Source: Bacteroidia bacterium (GTDB lineage: Bacteria; Bacteroidota; Bacteroidia; J057). From it: a stretch of DNA of 64,000 nt. The stretch lies in NCBI GenBank assembly GCA_030430575.1, contig JAUIKF010000015.1, positions 1 through 64,000 of the forward strand. The letters run 5' to 3'. The notes under the pieces are model-generated. The model was given only the letters and a program-made list of their open reading frames with translations. It did not search any database and had not been told where the DNA came from. A program made the position numbers and the translations under genes. How positions within the stretch are numbered: the stretch's first letter is position 1; each line of letters starts with the position of its first letter. This document shows positions 6,987 through 16,100 of the stretch, one piece after another.

Positions 6987-8636
6987 GGAAGCCACAGCTT
7001 CCTCTTGAAAAATAAGGAGCTCTTCAATGATTTGGTTTAAAGGAAATCCCCGGAGGGTCACCAAAGGGGATATTTGGGGATTTTTATCCTTAGATTCCTC
7101 AAAAGCCTTGGAAACATTGAAGATATAGCCGATCTGTTGGTTTAAAACGTCTTTTTTTCTGTCATATGATATTCCCTCAGGGAATACAAATCTCATGAAT
7201 TTTGCCCTTTGTTCTGGATGAACCAGGTCACGCCATAACTCAGCTATTGATTCTGCATAGATTTTTGCTTGCTCAATTAGCACTTCAATGTCTAGGGTTT
7301 CAATATTGATCTCAGAATGAGAAATTTTGAGTGTGAGTATCTCGTTTTCAATTGCATCTCTCTTTTTCTCAAATTCCTCCTTTGAATTCAGAAGGCCATC
7401 TGCATACATATCAATGAGTCTATCTCTTCGATTCTCTAAGCGTTTAAGCTTATTTGCATAAGCTTCTTTCTGCTTCAAAAAGAGGTTTTTCTTTCCTTCC
7501 CATGCCTGGAGAACATTTTTTCGAAACGATTCCCAAAAGGCAGGTATAGGGGTGATTTTTGTCAAAAGGATCTTAAAAGTAGCTTCTAACCTTTCGGCCT
7601 TAATAGATTTACTGTATTGCCGACAAGATTTATTTTTGCACCAGTAATACCGATACTGTTTGGACCGCCCTTTAGCATAGGCACCTGTCAAGCCATTTTT
7701 ACAAGTGTCACATTGCATAATTTGCCTGAGCGGAAAATCAGTATTAAATACTGTTTTACTCGTCGGTTGTACCCGATTTTGATTTAACCAAAAGCGAATT
7801 CTGGTTGCTTCTTCTATAGAAATCATAGGCTCATGAAGGCCAGGGTAGTCTTTACCGTCAAAAGGGTTTTCGAGTAGACCCGAATAGAACTTCAGCCGCT
7901 TCTCAGTTAAGAGTTTTAGAACGAACTGGTTATAAGTCTTTTTCCCACGAACAGCCGCAAACCCCATATCATCCAAATCCTGGACCAACTGAGCCTGGGT
8001 TTTGTAAGCTCCTTGCGCAAGCTGCTTAAATCCTTTTTGTAGGATAGGGAAAAGCTCGGGGTGGATTTTATCTGGCTGTGTTTTCTTCTGATCTTTTTTC
8101 CTGAATTGATTAGACACATAGCCACAAGGTGCACTCCAAGGCCAAAGCCCTTGCTTGATTTTTTCAGACATTCCATCAATCGACCTTTGAGTCCTAATCG
8201 AATTGTCAAATTCAGCAAAAGCCGACATCATGGTTTCAAACATCTTTCCCATAGCTGAATCATCAATTGGCTCAGACACTGAATGCAACCTCGTTCCAAA
8301 GTCCATCAATTTCCGCTTAACCATCATGTGGTCTTCCACATTTCGGGCAAAACGGTCACATTTGTGGACCACAAAGGCATCAATGGGGAGTTTTGCTGAT
8401 TTCTTCTTATTGCTTTTTCTGCAAAACTCAATGGCTTTTAAAAATTCTTTACGCTGGGCAGTTTTTGCTGAGCCTCCTTCTTCTCGGAAGACAGCTCTCA
8501 CCTCCATTCCTTCATCAGAACAATACTTTCGACATTGACTCTCCTGAAAATCAAGAGAAGTTCCATCTACTTGTTCATCACTGCTAACTCGAACATAAAT
8601 GATCGCTCGCTGAGCGGAACGATTGAATTGTTTCAT
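6984..8636 (-). CDS. Large serine recombinase (integrase of the element)
   Basis: It catalyses site-specific integration and excision through a serine-linked intermediate. The resolvase domain starts at AIIYVRVSSDEQ with the nucleophile in VSS and the family arginines in KCDRFAR. A recombinase domain and a zinc beta-ribbon (MQCDTCKNGLTG, then CKNKSC) follow, then a long coiled coil and C-terminal tail. The ATG at MKQFNRSAQR, giving about 550 residues, is preferred; an in-frame start 51 bp upstream would translate the unusual inverted-repeat region and is less likely. It is flanked by mobilization genes downstream and small genes upstream. Confidence 0.93.
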   Translation of the reverse strand: MKQFNRSAQRAIIYVRVSSDEQVDGTSLDFQESQCRKYCSDEGMEVRAVFREEGGSAKTAQRKEFLKAIEFCRKSNKKKSAKLPIDAFVVHKCDRFARNVEDHMMVKRKLMDFGTRLHSVSEPIDDSAMGKMFETMMSAFAEFDNSIRTQRSIDGMSEKIKQGLWPWSAPCGYVSNQFRKKDQKKTQPDKIHPELFPILQKGFKQLAQGAYKTQAQLVQDLDDMGFAAVRGKKTYNQFVLKLLTEKRLKFYSGLLENPFDGKDYPGLHEPMISIEEATRIRFWLNQNRVQPTSKTVFNTDFPLRQIMQCDTCKNGLTGAYAKGRSKQYRYYWCKNKSCRQYSKSIKAERLEATFKILLTKITPIPAFWESFRKNVLQAWEGKKNLFLKQKEAYANKLKRLENRRDRLIDMYADGLLNSKEEFEKKRDAIENEILTLKISHSEINIETLDIEVLIEQAKIYAESIAELWRDLVHPEQRAKFMRFVFPEGISYDRKKDVLNQQIGYIFNVSKAFEESKDKNPQISPLVTLRGFPLNQIIEELLIFQEEAVAS

Positions 8637-8645
8637 AGGCAATCT

Positions 8646-8734
8646 AAAAAGTGGGCAACGGCATAGTTTGAAATTGCAACACTCCAAGCTCCGTTACCCA
8701 CTTTTTCTTTCAAACTATTAAATTGGAGTGTTGC
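8646..8734. repeat. Interleaved A-B-C-A'-B'-C' inverted repeats
   Basis: Three inverted pairs occur in parallel and not nested order: A 8646-8661 with A' 8691-8706 (16 bp, one mismatch), B 8664-8673 with B' 8708-8717 (10 bp, perfect), C 8676-8687 with C' 8723-8734 (12 bp, perfect). Each partner lies about 44-47 bp away. As a single strand this could only form a pseudoknot-like fold or alternative hairpins. It sits directly upstream of the serine recombinase start, so an attachment site, recombination-control site or RNA switch are all possible. Confidence 0.85.
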
Positions 8735-8755
8735 CTTAGCATCGTACCATATCAA

Positions 8756-8926
8756 TTATTTTTCTTCTATCTCCTTTTGTTTGTTTTGGGAAGCCACTTT
8801 GGCAAAAACCATATCAGTCATCATAACAATGAGAGCCTGGATTTGCCTTGCTTCCTTCTCCGAAATTTCAGGATGGGTTTCTTGTATCTCTGAGATCGAA
8901 ACGGCACAGAATTCGTCCATTGACAT
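8756..8926 (-). CDS. Small unknown protein of the mobile element
   Basis: About 56 residues from the ATG at MSMDEFCAVS; a TTG eight codons upstream would give 64. The sequence is acidic and helical (EISEKEARQIQALIVMMTDMV) with a charged tail. I do not recognise a family. The TTGTGTAAGGC motif just upstream matches the leaders of the relaxase and coupling-protein genes, supporting the gene and the ATG start. Confidence 0.5.
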   Translation of the reverse strand: MSMDEFCAVSISEIQETHPEISEKEARQIQALIVMMTDMVFAKVASQNKQKEIEEK

Positions 8927-9023
8927 AGGCTTTGGGAATGCCTTACACAAAACAAAACGAGACCCTGGACCGCCTCCAGAATCTCGTTTTAAATCTTTTG
9001 AAATCTCTTACGTGAAAAGTATA

Positions 9024-9260
9024 TCACATCTCTTGCTCCATATCTTGACCTCGTTCTCTTTTGCGAGGTCTTGAGCGACTGCTTTCTTGAAGCCTAGCCT
9101 GCGTAAGCTCCTTTTTATACTGCAATTCTCCAGCAATCAGCGGCTCCCTCACAACATCATTGCCTTTTGAAGCTTTGATCAACTTATCCAGTATTTCGGG
9201 CTGATGTTTGGCTAAAGTATAGCCGTGGTTAAAGTATTTGGTATAGCGATTTAGGTCCAT
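9024..9260 (-). CDS. Small unknown basic protein of the mobile element
   Basis: 78 residues: an N-terminal part with KYFNHGYTLAKHQPEILDKL, then a highly charged tail rich in Arg, Lys and Glu. No family is assigned with confidence. It starts 11 bp after the HTH gene stop, so the two are probably co-transcribed. The basic tail suggests nucleic-acid binding, but that is a guess. Confidence 0.55.
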   Translation of the reverse strand: MDLNRYTKYFNHGYTLAKHQPEILDKLIKASKGNDVVREPLIAGELQYKKELTQARLQESSRSRPRKRERGQDMEQEM

Positions 9261-9271
9261 GATGATGCAGG

Positions 9272-9538
9272 TTAAAAAGGTTTTTGGGCGTGTTTCTCTA
9301 GATAGGCCAAAATGGATTCTCGATCGTACAGAATCAGTTTCTTCATCGGTTGAGAGAAACCTATATGTCCTTCATTCTTGAGCCGTTGAAGAGTTGTTTT
9401 GGAGGTGATATTTAGCATCTCCATCGCCTCTTCAGGAGAAATCCACTTGGGCACTTCTTTCTTTTGCTCAAGCACTCTGGCGACGACTTGGTCGATCAAT
9501 TCATCAAAGGCTTGGGTTTCTATACAGATGACATCCAT
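9272..9538 (-). CDS. Excisionase/MerR-type helix-turn-helix protein
   Basis: 88 residues with a HTH_17-like winged helix: PKWISPEEAMEMLNITSKTTLQRLKNEG, then a wing and a YDRESILAYLEKH helix. Such proteins in Bacteroidota mobile elements act as excisionases or transcription regulators. It is the first gene of the element's minus-strand cluster, and the palindromes at 9577-9591 and 9628-9645 upstream are candidate binding or end sites. Confidence 0.8.
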   Translation of the reverse strand: MDVICIETQAFDELIDQVVARVLEQKKEVPKWISPEEAMEMLNITSKTTLQRLKNEGHIGFSQPMKKLILYDRESILAYLEKHAQKPF

Positions 9539-9724
9539 GGCAGTTTTTTGGGGTTCTGATGTAAGTTAGCTTAGGGTTGGCATTTTGCCAAAAAGAAAAG
9601 AGGATATGGAAAACATGCTCAAAAAAATGTAGGGTAATACATTTTGCACTTTCTTTTTTTATTCATGTTTGGGAATAAATAATACAGTTCACTATCTTTC
9701 ATATCCATATAATAAATATACATA
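9539..9724. other. Right flank of the mobile element, palindromes
   Basis: No gene. TTGGCA-TTT-TGCCAA lies at 9577-9591 and AATGTA/TACATT around 9628-9645. A TCTGATGTAAG stretch (9555-9565) echoes the element's leader motif in opposite orientation. One of these may mark the right end of the element or regulate its first gene. Confidence 0.4.
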
Positions 9725-10603
9725 ATGAATCACCCCAAGCTTAATATTATCCTCATCATCGGTTTAGTAGCATCTCTCAATCCTTTTACATCCCATGCTC
9801 AAATAATAATAGATGGATCCTTCGAATCAATGGGGGCTGCTTTAGGTAATAATGCGATGCTTTCCACTTACCCAACATTCACAAGTGGATGGACAGCCGT
9901 AGATACCGATGGCGAATGTTTCAGGGATGGAAATGCACTTGATGGAAATTGGTATGTTGATTTATTACAAAATGTGGGGGGAAACCCAGTCACATTTTGG
10001 GATGAATCAACTTATGTATTCCACAATTATGACAGGATACTCACAACGATTACGAACTTAAATCCCAATTCAAGCTATAAAGTAGTATTCCATCATTCAT
10101 CCCAATTAAATAGGTTTCAATATCTGCCTAACCAAACATTGGTACAAATTCAGAGTGTGCAAACGTCGGATACCAATTCATACATTTTTAATACTCCTAA
10201 AACTAAAATTTGGGAACAGGCTACGGTATTTTTTAAGACTGATTCCCTTACTACTTCTGTTTATCTCTTGTTTTCAGCTTTAGGGGTAAATTATTCCTGT
10301 GTATCGATTGACAAGATTAGTATATCTATTTCAGGGAAGCCCACAGGAGTTGAGTCGCTTTCTGAAGAAAGTGAGTTAACTATTTCCCCAAATCCCACAA
10401 CAAATAATATGACCATTAAAAATGGTACAGGCATACAGACAATTAATCTATATGGCATTGCGGGTAATCTCATTTTTCATATTGACGACCTTATAGCAGA
10501 GGAGTTTGAAGTCTCATTAGCTCAATTTCCTAAGGGAGTTTACACCTTGGTGGTAGTTGATCGAGTGGGTCGTAGAGGAATAAAAAAGATAATCAAAAAA
10601 TGA
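9725..10603 (+). CDS. Secreted protein with type IX sorting domain
   Basis: 292 residues. A signal peptide ends near SHAQ, followed by DGSFES and a beta-sandwich-like body typical of carbohydrate-binding modules (NLNPNSSYKVVFHHSS). The C-terminal 75 residues are a T9SS type A sorting domain: ISPNPTTNNMTI, then INLYGIAGNLI and FPKGVYTLVVVD. The protein should cross the outer membrane by the T9SS and stay at the surface or be released. No catalytic motif is seen; it may be an adhesin or glycan-binding protein. It is monocistronic. Confidence 0.88.
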   Translation: MNHPKLNIILIIGLVASLNPFTSHAQIIIDGSFESMGAALGNNAMLSTYPTFTSGWTAVDTDGECFRDGNALDGNWYVDLLQNVGGNPVTFWDESTYVFHNYDRILTTITNLNPNSSYKVVFHHSSQLNRFQYLPNQTLVQIQSVQTSDTNSYIFNTPKTKIWEQATVFFKTDSLTTSVYLLFSALGVNYSCVSIDKISISISGKPTGVESLSEESELTISPNPTTNNMTIKNGTGIQTINLYGIAGNLIFHIDDLIAEEFEVSLAQFPKGVYTLVVVDRVGRRGIKKIIKK

Positions 10604-10660
10604 AAAAAGTGTTCATAGCTGATGGCATTTCCCGTCTTATTAGGTTGAACTACAAAATTA

Positions 10661-10673
10661 TCTCACAATGAGA
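10661..10673. promoter_or_regulatory. Palindrome upstream of the HTH gene
   Basis: TCTCA-CAA-TGAGA lies 34 bp before the HTH start codon. A related palindrome (TGTCTC-AAA-GAGACA) lies 37 bp after its stop. This is a candidate operator, perhaps autoregulatory. Confidence 0.45.
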
Positions 10674-10706
10674 CGATAAATTTCACCCAATAAGTACCCT
10701 AATATC

Positions 10707-10940
10707 ATGCCCTTAGACAAATACCTCAATATCCTCAAAGCCATAGACTTTTGGATTTCCAACATCAAAACTGGCACTGCAAAAGAGTTTGCCAAAAGAC
10801 TCAATATCTCGGAGCGAAGACTTCACGACTATTTGTCCTATTTGAGAGAAATGGGAGTTCCCATAGAATATTGTCATGCCCAAAGAAGCTATAGATACAC
10901 TTCTCCTGGAAATCTTTACATAAAAATTTATTTTCAATAG
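10707..10940 (+). CDS. Small stand-alone HTH regulator
   Basis: 77 residues holding a single HTH_11/DeoR-like winged helix: IKTGTAKEFAKRLNISERRLHDYLSYLREMGVPIEY, then a strand-forming YRYTSPGN. This resembles the N-terminal half of WYL-type regulators, with no sensor domain. It is flanked by two related palindromes. It may control the downstream secretion/toxin operon or the upstream secreted protein, but nothing proves either. Confidence 0.75.
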   Translation: MPLDKYLNILKAIDFWISNIKTGTAKEFAKRLNISERRLHDYLSYLREMGVPIEYCHAQRSYRYTSPGNLYIKIYFQ

Positions 10941-10965
10941 AAGTCTGCTTTATAATTGCAGACTT
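10941..10965 (+). terminator. Hairpin after the HTH gene
   Basis: A perfect 8-bp stem AAGTCTGC/GCAGACTT with a 9-base loop directly follows the HTH stop codon. No strong T-tract follows, so termination may be weak. Confidence 0.5.
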
Positions 10966-10977
10966 GTACCTTAATAT

Positions 10978-10992
10978 TGTCTCAAAGAGACA
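10978..10992. promoter_or_regulatory. Palindrome downstream of the HTH gene
   Basis: TGTCTC-AAA-GAGACA, a perfect 6-bp inverted repeat similar to the one at 10661-10673. It could be an operator for the same regulator, placed at the head of the long AT-rich region before the OmpH-like gene. Confidence 0.45.
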
Positions 10993-11397
10993 GCTAGATG
11001 ATAAGAATTCTTATCAAAAAAGAAAAAACAAAACCCAAGCAACTTTTCTCCCGTATAGCAACGTTTACCTTTTATAAAGACCGAAAAAAAAAATATTAAT
11101 GTATTAAAAAATACCTTGTTTTTTTGATTTCGCTTTCTGATATTTGAGAACCTAATTTACTAAGCCTATGTATCAGACTACTTTTCAACAAATTCTCTGT
11201 CTTCTTTCTAAAAAGGAATTACAAATTGAATGTAATTTCACCTTTTTTTCTAGCGGATAGAATGATTCTTACCTAGTTTCTAAATCTAATTACGCCTTTT
11301 TTAATTATCCAAGATTGAAAGTGATTCTATTTCACTATTTCAATCTAATAGTAAGCTCATGAGGTTATTATAATTCTATGTCCCTAATTTTTTCCAT
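10993..11397. other. AT-rich gap, probable promoter region
   Basis: About 400 bp without a gene, strongly AT-rich with A- and T-runs. It precedes the OmpH-like gene and a long same-strand gene series, so the operon promoter is expected here. TTTG and GATATTTG-like elements near 11120-11145 only loosely match the Bacteroidota promoter consensus. Confidence 0.4.
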
Positions 11398-11976
11398 ATG
11401 TCAAACACAAAAAATATCACAAGTAGGCCCAATAATAGGCTTACTCCTCTATGGAAGACAATTCTCGTATTAGCGCTTGTAGCTTCCGTTTATGCTGTTT
11501 TTCAGCAAATGCTTAATAGCCCAAAACTAGCCTATGTTGATACAACTAGAGTTTTGGAGGAATATCAGGGAATGCGTGATGCAAAGCAAATGTATGAGAA
11601 AAGCTTGGAGCAATGGCAATCACGAACAGATACCCTGCGAAGCGAATTTGAATCTCAAATAAAAGAGTTTGAACAACAAAAAGCATCGCTTAAAAAAGAG
11701 GCTAAGGCAAGAGCACTAGCTTCACTAGAACAAAAAAAGCAAGAAGTACAAAAGTACAGAGAGTATGCGTCAAAAGAGGCTATTGAAAAAGAAGCCCAAA
11801 TGACCAATCAAATCCTTCAACAAATGAATGCTTTTATTCAGGATTATGGCAAAAAACAAGGATATTTGATGATTTTGGGGGCTAATGGGCAAGGGAGCCT
11901 CCTTTATGCAGAAGAAAGTATTGACATTACTGATGAAGTAATCAAGTTAATTAACCAAGGATATAAAAAGCTCTAA
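11398..11976 (+). CDS. OmpH/Skp-like periplasmic chaperone, membrane-anchored
   Basis: 192 residues. An N-terminal helix at about 19-36 looks like an uncleaved anchor. It is followed by the OmpH signature KLAYVDTTRVLEEYQGM and a long charged coiled coil (about 70-140) forming the chaperone tentacles. Skp proteins hold unfolded outer-membrane proteins in the periplasm. It leads a same-strand series ending with giant RHS proteins, so it may be a dedicated chaperone for them; that role is inferred from position only. Confidence 0.82.
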   Translation: MSNTKNITSRPNNRLTPLWKTILVLALVASVYAVFQQMLNSPKLAYVDTTRVLEEYQGMRDAKQMYEKSLEQWQSRTDTLRSEFESQIKEFEQQKASLKKEAKARALASLEQKKQEVQKYREYASKEAIEKEAQMTNQILQQMNAFIQDYGKKQGYLMILGANGQGSLLYAEESIDITDEVIKLINQGYKKL

Positions 11977-11996
11977 TCATCTGAACCCTACATTTT

Positions 11997-12629
11997 ATGA
12001 AGCCCATAGAGAAGAGAACCTCGATTCTTATCGGATTGTTTGTGCTAATTTTAAGTATCACAACGGGCTGTATGGTAGACGAAATGAATCTTCAGAAATT
12101 AACAGATTTCTATAATGATTCTGCTAATGGCCTTGTCCAGACATCGGAATATGACCCAGTAAAATTTGAAATGACTTATAAGCCAACAACAGTGCTTGCC
12201 TTGAGAGAATGTTGTGCAAAAGGTGAATTTAACCCAGATGCATACACGGCAAGCCAATCGCTGATAGAGCAATACATGTATTTTTCTTTCTCTCTTTCCG
12301 CCCAAGACAGTGAAATAGAAGCTTTTGCTGTCAATGGTAAATCAGAATTTGGGAAGAGGATTGCAGATTTGTCATTTGGTTTAGGTCAACACATGATAGC
12401 TGTATCTGCAACAAATGACACAATCATGTTATCTGACTTCTCTTACAGTCGAACCTATGGGGCGACAAAAAATACAAGTTTTTTACTGGCTTTTGATCGA
12501 AAGTCCCTTGAGCCAGGAAAGTCATTTAGGATAATTTTTCAGGACTATATCTTAAAAACGGGTATAACCGAATTCAAATTTAAATGCGAAGACATTCAAA
12601 ATGTTGAAAGAATTAAACTAAAAATTTAA
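11997..12629 (+). CDS. Lipoprotein of unknown function
   Basis: 210 residues with a lipoprotein signal: hydrophobic stretch and lipobox ITTGC at about 22-26. The rest is a mixed beta-rich domain with no recognised motif. It starts 20 bp after the OmpH-like gene and ends 12 bp before the next, consistent with one operon. An envelope role in export or display of the RHS proteins is possible but unproven. Confidence 0.65.
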   Translation: MKPIEKRTSILIGLFVLILSITTGCMVDEMNLQKLTDFYNDSANGLVQTSEYDPVKFEMTYKPTTVLALRECCAKGEFNPDAYTASQSLIEQYMYFSFSLSAQDSEIEAFAVNGKSEFGKRIADLSFGLGQHMIAVSATNDTIMLSDFSYSRTYGATKNTSFLLAFDRKSLEPGKSFRIIFQDYILKTGITEFKFKCEDIQNVERIKLKI

Positions 12630-12641
12630 ACCAAATACAAA

Positions 12642-13094
12642 ATGAAGAAATTACTAAGTTGTCTATTGCTGAGCGTCATTTTAGGGTTCGGGTATGCCCA
12701 ACAAAGCGCACTCCCGCCCCTTGACCTGAAAGTACACCTTAGTGTGTCTCCCAATGTGTCAAGAATGCTCAAGGAAATCCCTCCCGATTCAGTAAGGAGC
12801 GTTATGGGAAACTTGCCTTTCGAATGCAATTATGTCGTAACTCTTTCAGATACTGTGGGTATTGATAGCATCAAAGTTATGCTGGGAAGCGCTGTGGGTT
12901 CCAACAATATTGTTGCCAAGTCCTTCGCATTTGATGGAGCAACAACCCATCCCGATGGCACGACTTATAGTCGTGATGGAAATACAGTCCGCCTGTATTT
13001 AGGTACTTTCTCAGGATTAAATTCCTATGTCGCGGAGGTTCGCTTAGTAGATACCTCTGGGAATCTCACTGGACCTATAAGGGTCATTAGATAA
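12642..13094 (+). CDS. Small secreted beta-rich protein, unknown
   Basis: 150 residues with a clear signal peptide ending near GYAQQ. The mature part looks like one immunoglobulin-like or cadherin-like beta sandwich (CNYVVTLSDTVGIDSIKVMLG, later VAEVRLVDTSGNLTGP). No catalytic residues are evident. It lies 26 bp before the RHS toxin gene and is probably co-expressed. Confidence 0.65.
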   Translation: MKKLLSCLLLSVILGFGYAQQSALPPLDLKVHLSVSPNVSRMLKEIPPDSVRSVMGNLPFECNYVVTLSDTVGIDSIKVMLGSAVGSNNIVAKSFAFDGATTHPDGTTYSRDGNTVRLYLGTFSGLNSYVAEVRLVDTSGNLTGPIRVIR

Positions 13095-13120
13095 AACGAA
13101 AAACCATTAATTCTCAGGAC

Positions 13121-16100
13121 ATGAATTCTCATAAGCTCTTATTTATCACCTTTTTTCTTTTTACAAGTTTAATTTCCTTCGGTCAGAATTATTCGGTTGA
13201 ATGGGCAAACCTGAATGGGGCTACGATTTCCACAAGTGGTATCAAAGTTCCTAGTAACAAATTTGTCCCTTGGCAAAAAGGAGCAGTCTCCTCAAACATG
13301 CTAGGGGCAGGATTCGATGGGCAAATCGACCATACCATTTCTTCTAGTCAATTGCGTTCCTTCGCATTCGGACTTACCCATACTCAAGAGTCGGCAGGTG
13401 ACCTGAACCAAATCGCTCACGGTTTTGCCATATCAGGAGGTGAGTTAATGGCATTCGAAAATGGGGCATTATTAGCTATGCTTGGTCCCGTAAGTGGTGG
13501 AGAACAATTGACAATTAAGCGAGAAGGAAGCAATACAAATTACTACCTTGATGATTTATTAGTTGCCACTTCTGGGACCCAAAGTGGAGTCGATTTATGG
13601 GTTGCTATTAGTTTTAACGAAGCCGATAGTTATGTAAGTTCGTTTACTAGTTCCTTTCCTGCTCCCTTAAATTCCACTTTTAGGGTTGACCATATTTCTT
13701 GTCAGACCGCAAATTCTGGAGCTATCTATTCAACAATTTCTGGAGGTATGCCCCCTTATTCTGTGATTTGGGATAATGGGAGTTATGGCCAAAGTATTAC
13801 CAACCTTGCTGTTGGAACGTATCTGGCAACCATATCAGATTCTAATGGAACTATATTAGAAGTCCCAATAGAAGTAAATCACAAAGTTCAATGGGGTGAG
13901 AAAGTAAATACGTTAGTTTCTGCTGACTCCGTTACTGCCCAAGGAGATGGTATCGCGGTATCTGAAAATACGCTTTTCCCCTATCTAGAAGGATGGGCTG
14001 AGTTTATCTATCACCCTCAGGCACTGCTAAACTCTGTCTGGGGCTTGGCAAAAAGCGAAAACCAAACAGTAGATTATGAAGATATTGATTATGGGTTTTC
14101 TGTGTTGGACGGTGACCTTCTTGCGATCTATGAGTTAGGGGAATTAATGGGGATTTTTGGCGCATTAACCGAAGGAGATAAGCTAAGGATTCAGCGCACG
14201 GAAATTGATCCAGAGACCACAGTTATTGAGTACTTATTAAATGGAGAGATTATTCGTGAAATCAGTACCCTCCCAGAACTGCTATTAGCCAAAAAGTTGG
14301 CCCTTACAAATGGTGCATCTATGCCTATTTCATATGGGTCTTTTGGCTGTTCAAGCTTTGTGATTGATCTTGAAGGGGCGGATAGCCTTTCCGTTCATGT
14401 TTCAGGAGCAGGGATAGATGAAATTTTCCAAAATCAACCAGAACTAGAACTTAATCTTCCCAGTCCTATTTCTGGGGCAACTGAAGAGGTTCGGGCAGAA
14501 ATTAGCTTCCCTAATTCTTCTGATACCTTAAGTTTATTCCTTACCATCGATGAATCAGGAAGAATTTTAGAAGTGGAACACTCCTATAGTGATGGGGTTG
14601 AAACTACTACGGGAAGGGCTATAAGCGGACCTAGTCTCTACCTTCTGGGGCATGATCGCGCCTTAGAAGTAAAACCTGCAATGATGAGAGATGTCATCAT
14701 TCAAAGAGGGTGTAATAATTTTGTCTTCTCAGTATTTGGGGGAAAACCAACGGCAACCGCCAATAATCAAAACTGGGCTTATCACAAATCATATGGAGAT
14801 TTGGTTAAGGAAGGAGATAACCTCACGATTTTTGAATCAGTTTCTTTTTCAGACGGCCTTGGGCGCAACCTTCAAAATCAATATGCAGACCACGCAAAAA
14901 GGCTTATTCTTGCCAACCAACCCGTCTATGATCGATTTGGTCGTTCTAGCTTAACGACACTTACAGCACCAATTGAAGGAATTTGTCAATTTGAATACAG
15001 TACCCATTTTATCCGAAATAATGCTGGAAATCCGTATGCTTGGCAAGATTTTGATCTAAAGTACGGTGCCACCAACACCCTTGATGCACCTAACCCAGTT
15101 TCCTCAAGTTCCCATTTAGGGAAATATTTTAGTGAACTAAATACTTTAGAGCCTTTTGTTGGAGGGACAGATTATCCATTTACCAGGGTGGCAGCTACTC
15201 CTGGGGGAGTAGTGAGAGGTGGTAGCAGTGCAGACCCTGTACGGATCGGAACCATGCACGAAGTCCAGTCCTTTTCTGCCCCTGTATTGAATGAGTTGGA
15301 TAACTATGTGAAATACCTCGATGAATTTACCACTGACCTAGACCCCAGTATTACTTCATTTGACAAGCGCGCTCTGAAAGTAATCTCTGTAGATCAAAAT
15401 GGAGACGAATCCATTTCTTTCTATGGCCCAAGGGGGAATATGATCGCTAGCTGTATCTCTGGAACTGAATGCCCTCCTTCCCATAAACAATCAGTGAATG
15501 TCTTGACATCACCTGATTATGGATACATAGATTTCCATATTCCCAAAGGAGCAAATGGGATACTAAGTTTCAATTCTACTGCAACCGATCAAATTGAAAT
15601 TAGAAACCTTGCCTCAAGTGAGATCATCTATACAGGGACAGCAGGAGGAGCCCCAACGCTCACGAATGGCTTTTACCGAATCTATGATCGAACCGACATC
15701 ACTACTGTGTTGGATTTTGACTATGAAGTCACTTATTATGGGTTTAATTATACCTATTATGATAAAGCTGGAAGGGCTATTGCCGAGACCAATCCAGAAG
15801 CTGTACGACAGGCCATTGAAAATAATTGGAGTTCGATCTCTGTTTCTAATGTTGTTTCAACCGCTCAATACACTAGCTGGAGTGCATATAAATCTTATTC
15901 GGTAGATGATGGTGGATTTATTTCAGTTCGGACAACAGATGGCAGGCTTCGATTCTCACAAGACGCCCTTCAAGACCAGAACAATGATTTTTCCTATGTA
16001 AACTATGATGAAGAGGGCCGAGTGGTAGAGAGTGGTATCTGTACAACAGGGACATTCGTGATTCAGGATGAATGGGACTTTGCCCAGAATCCACAAACCA

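Larger units (their letters stand above)
4170..9600 (-). mobile_element. Integrative mobilizable element with serine recombinase
   Basis: Seven minus-strand genes form a compact transfer and integration module: HTH protein, two small proteins, serine recombinase, coupling ATPase, MobC and relaxase. There are no mating-pair-formation genes, so it would need a helper conjugative system. Boundaries are approximate: I found no convincing direct repeat between the cas1 3' flank and 9540-9720. The abrupt switch from cas1 to relaxase at 4170-4212 suggests the left end lies there, possibly displacing cas2. Confidence 0.75.

Noticed and set aside
8646-8734. Group II intron or retron RNA as explanation for the interleaved repeats
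   Set aside because: No reverse transcriptase is in the element and the region is too short for an intron.
4170-9724. Direct repeats marking the exact ends of the mobile element
   Set aside because: Visual comparison of both flanks gave only 6-7 base matches such as TTGGCA, which is not enough to call att sites.
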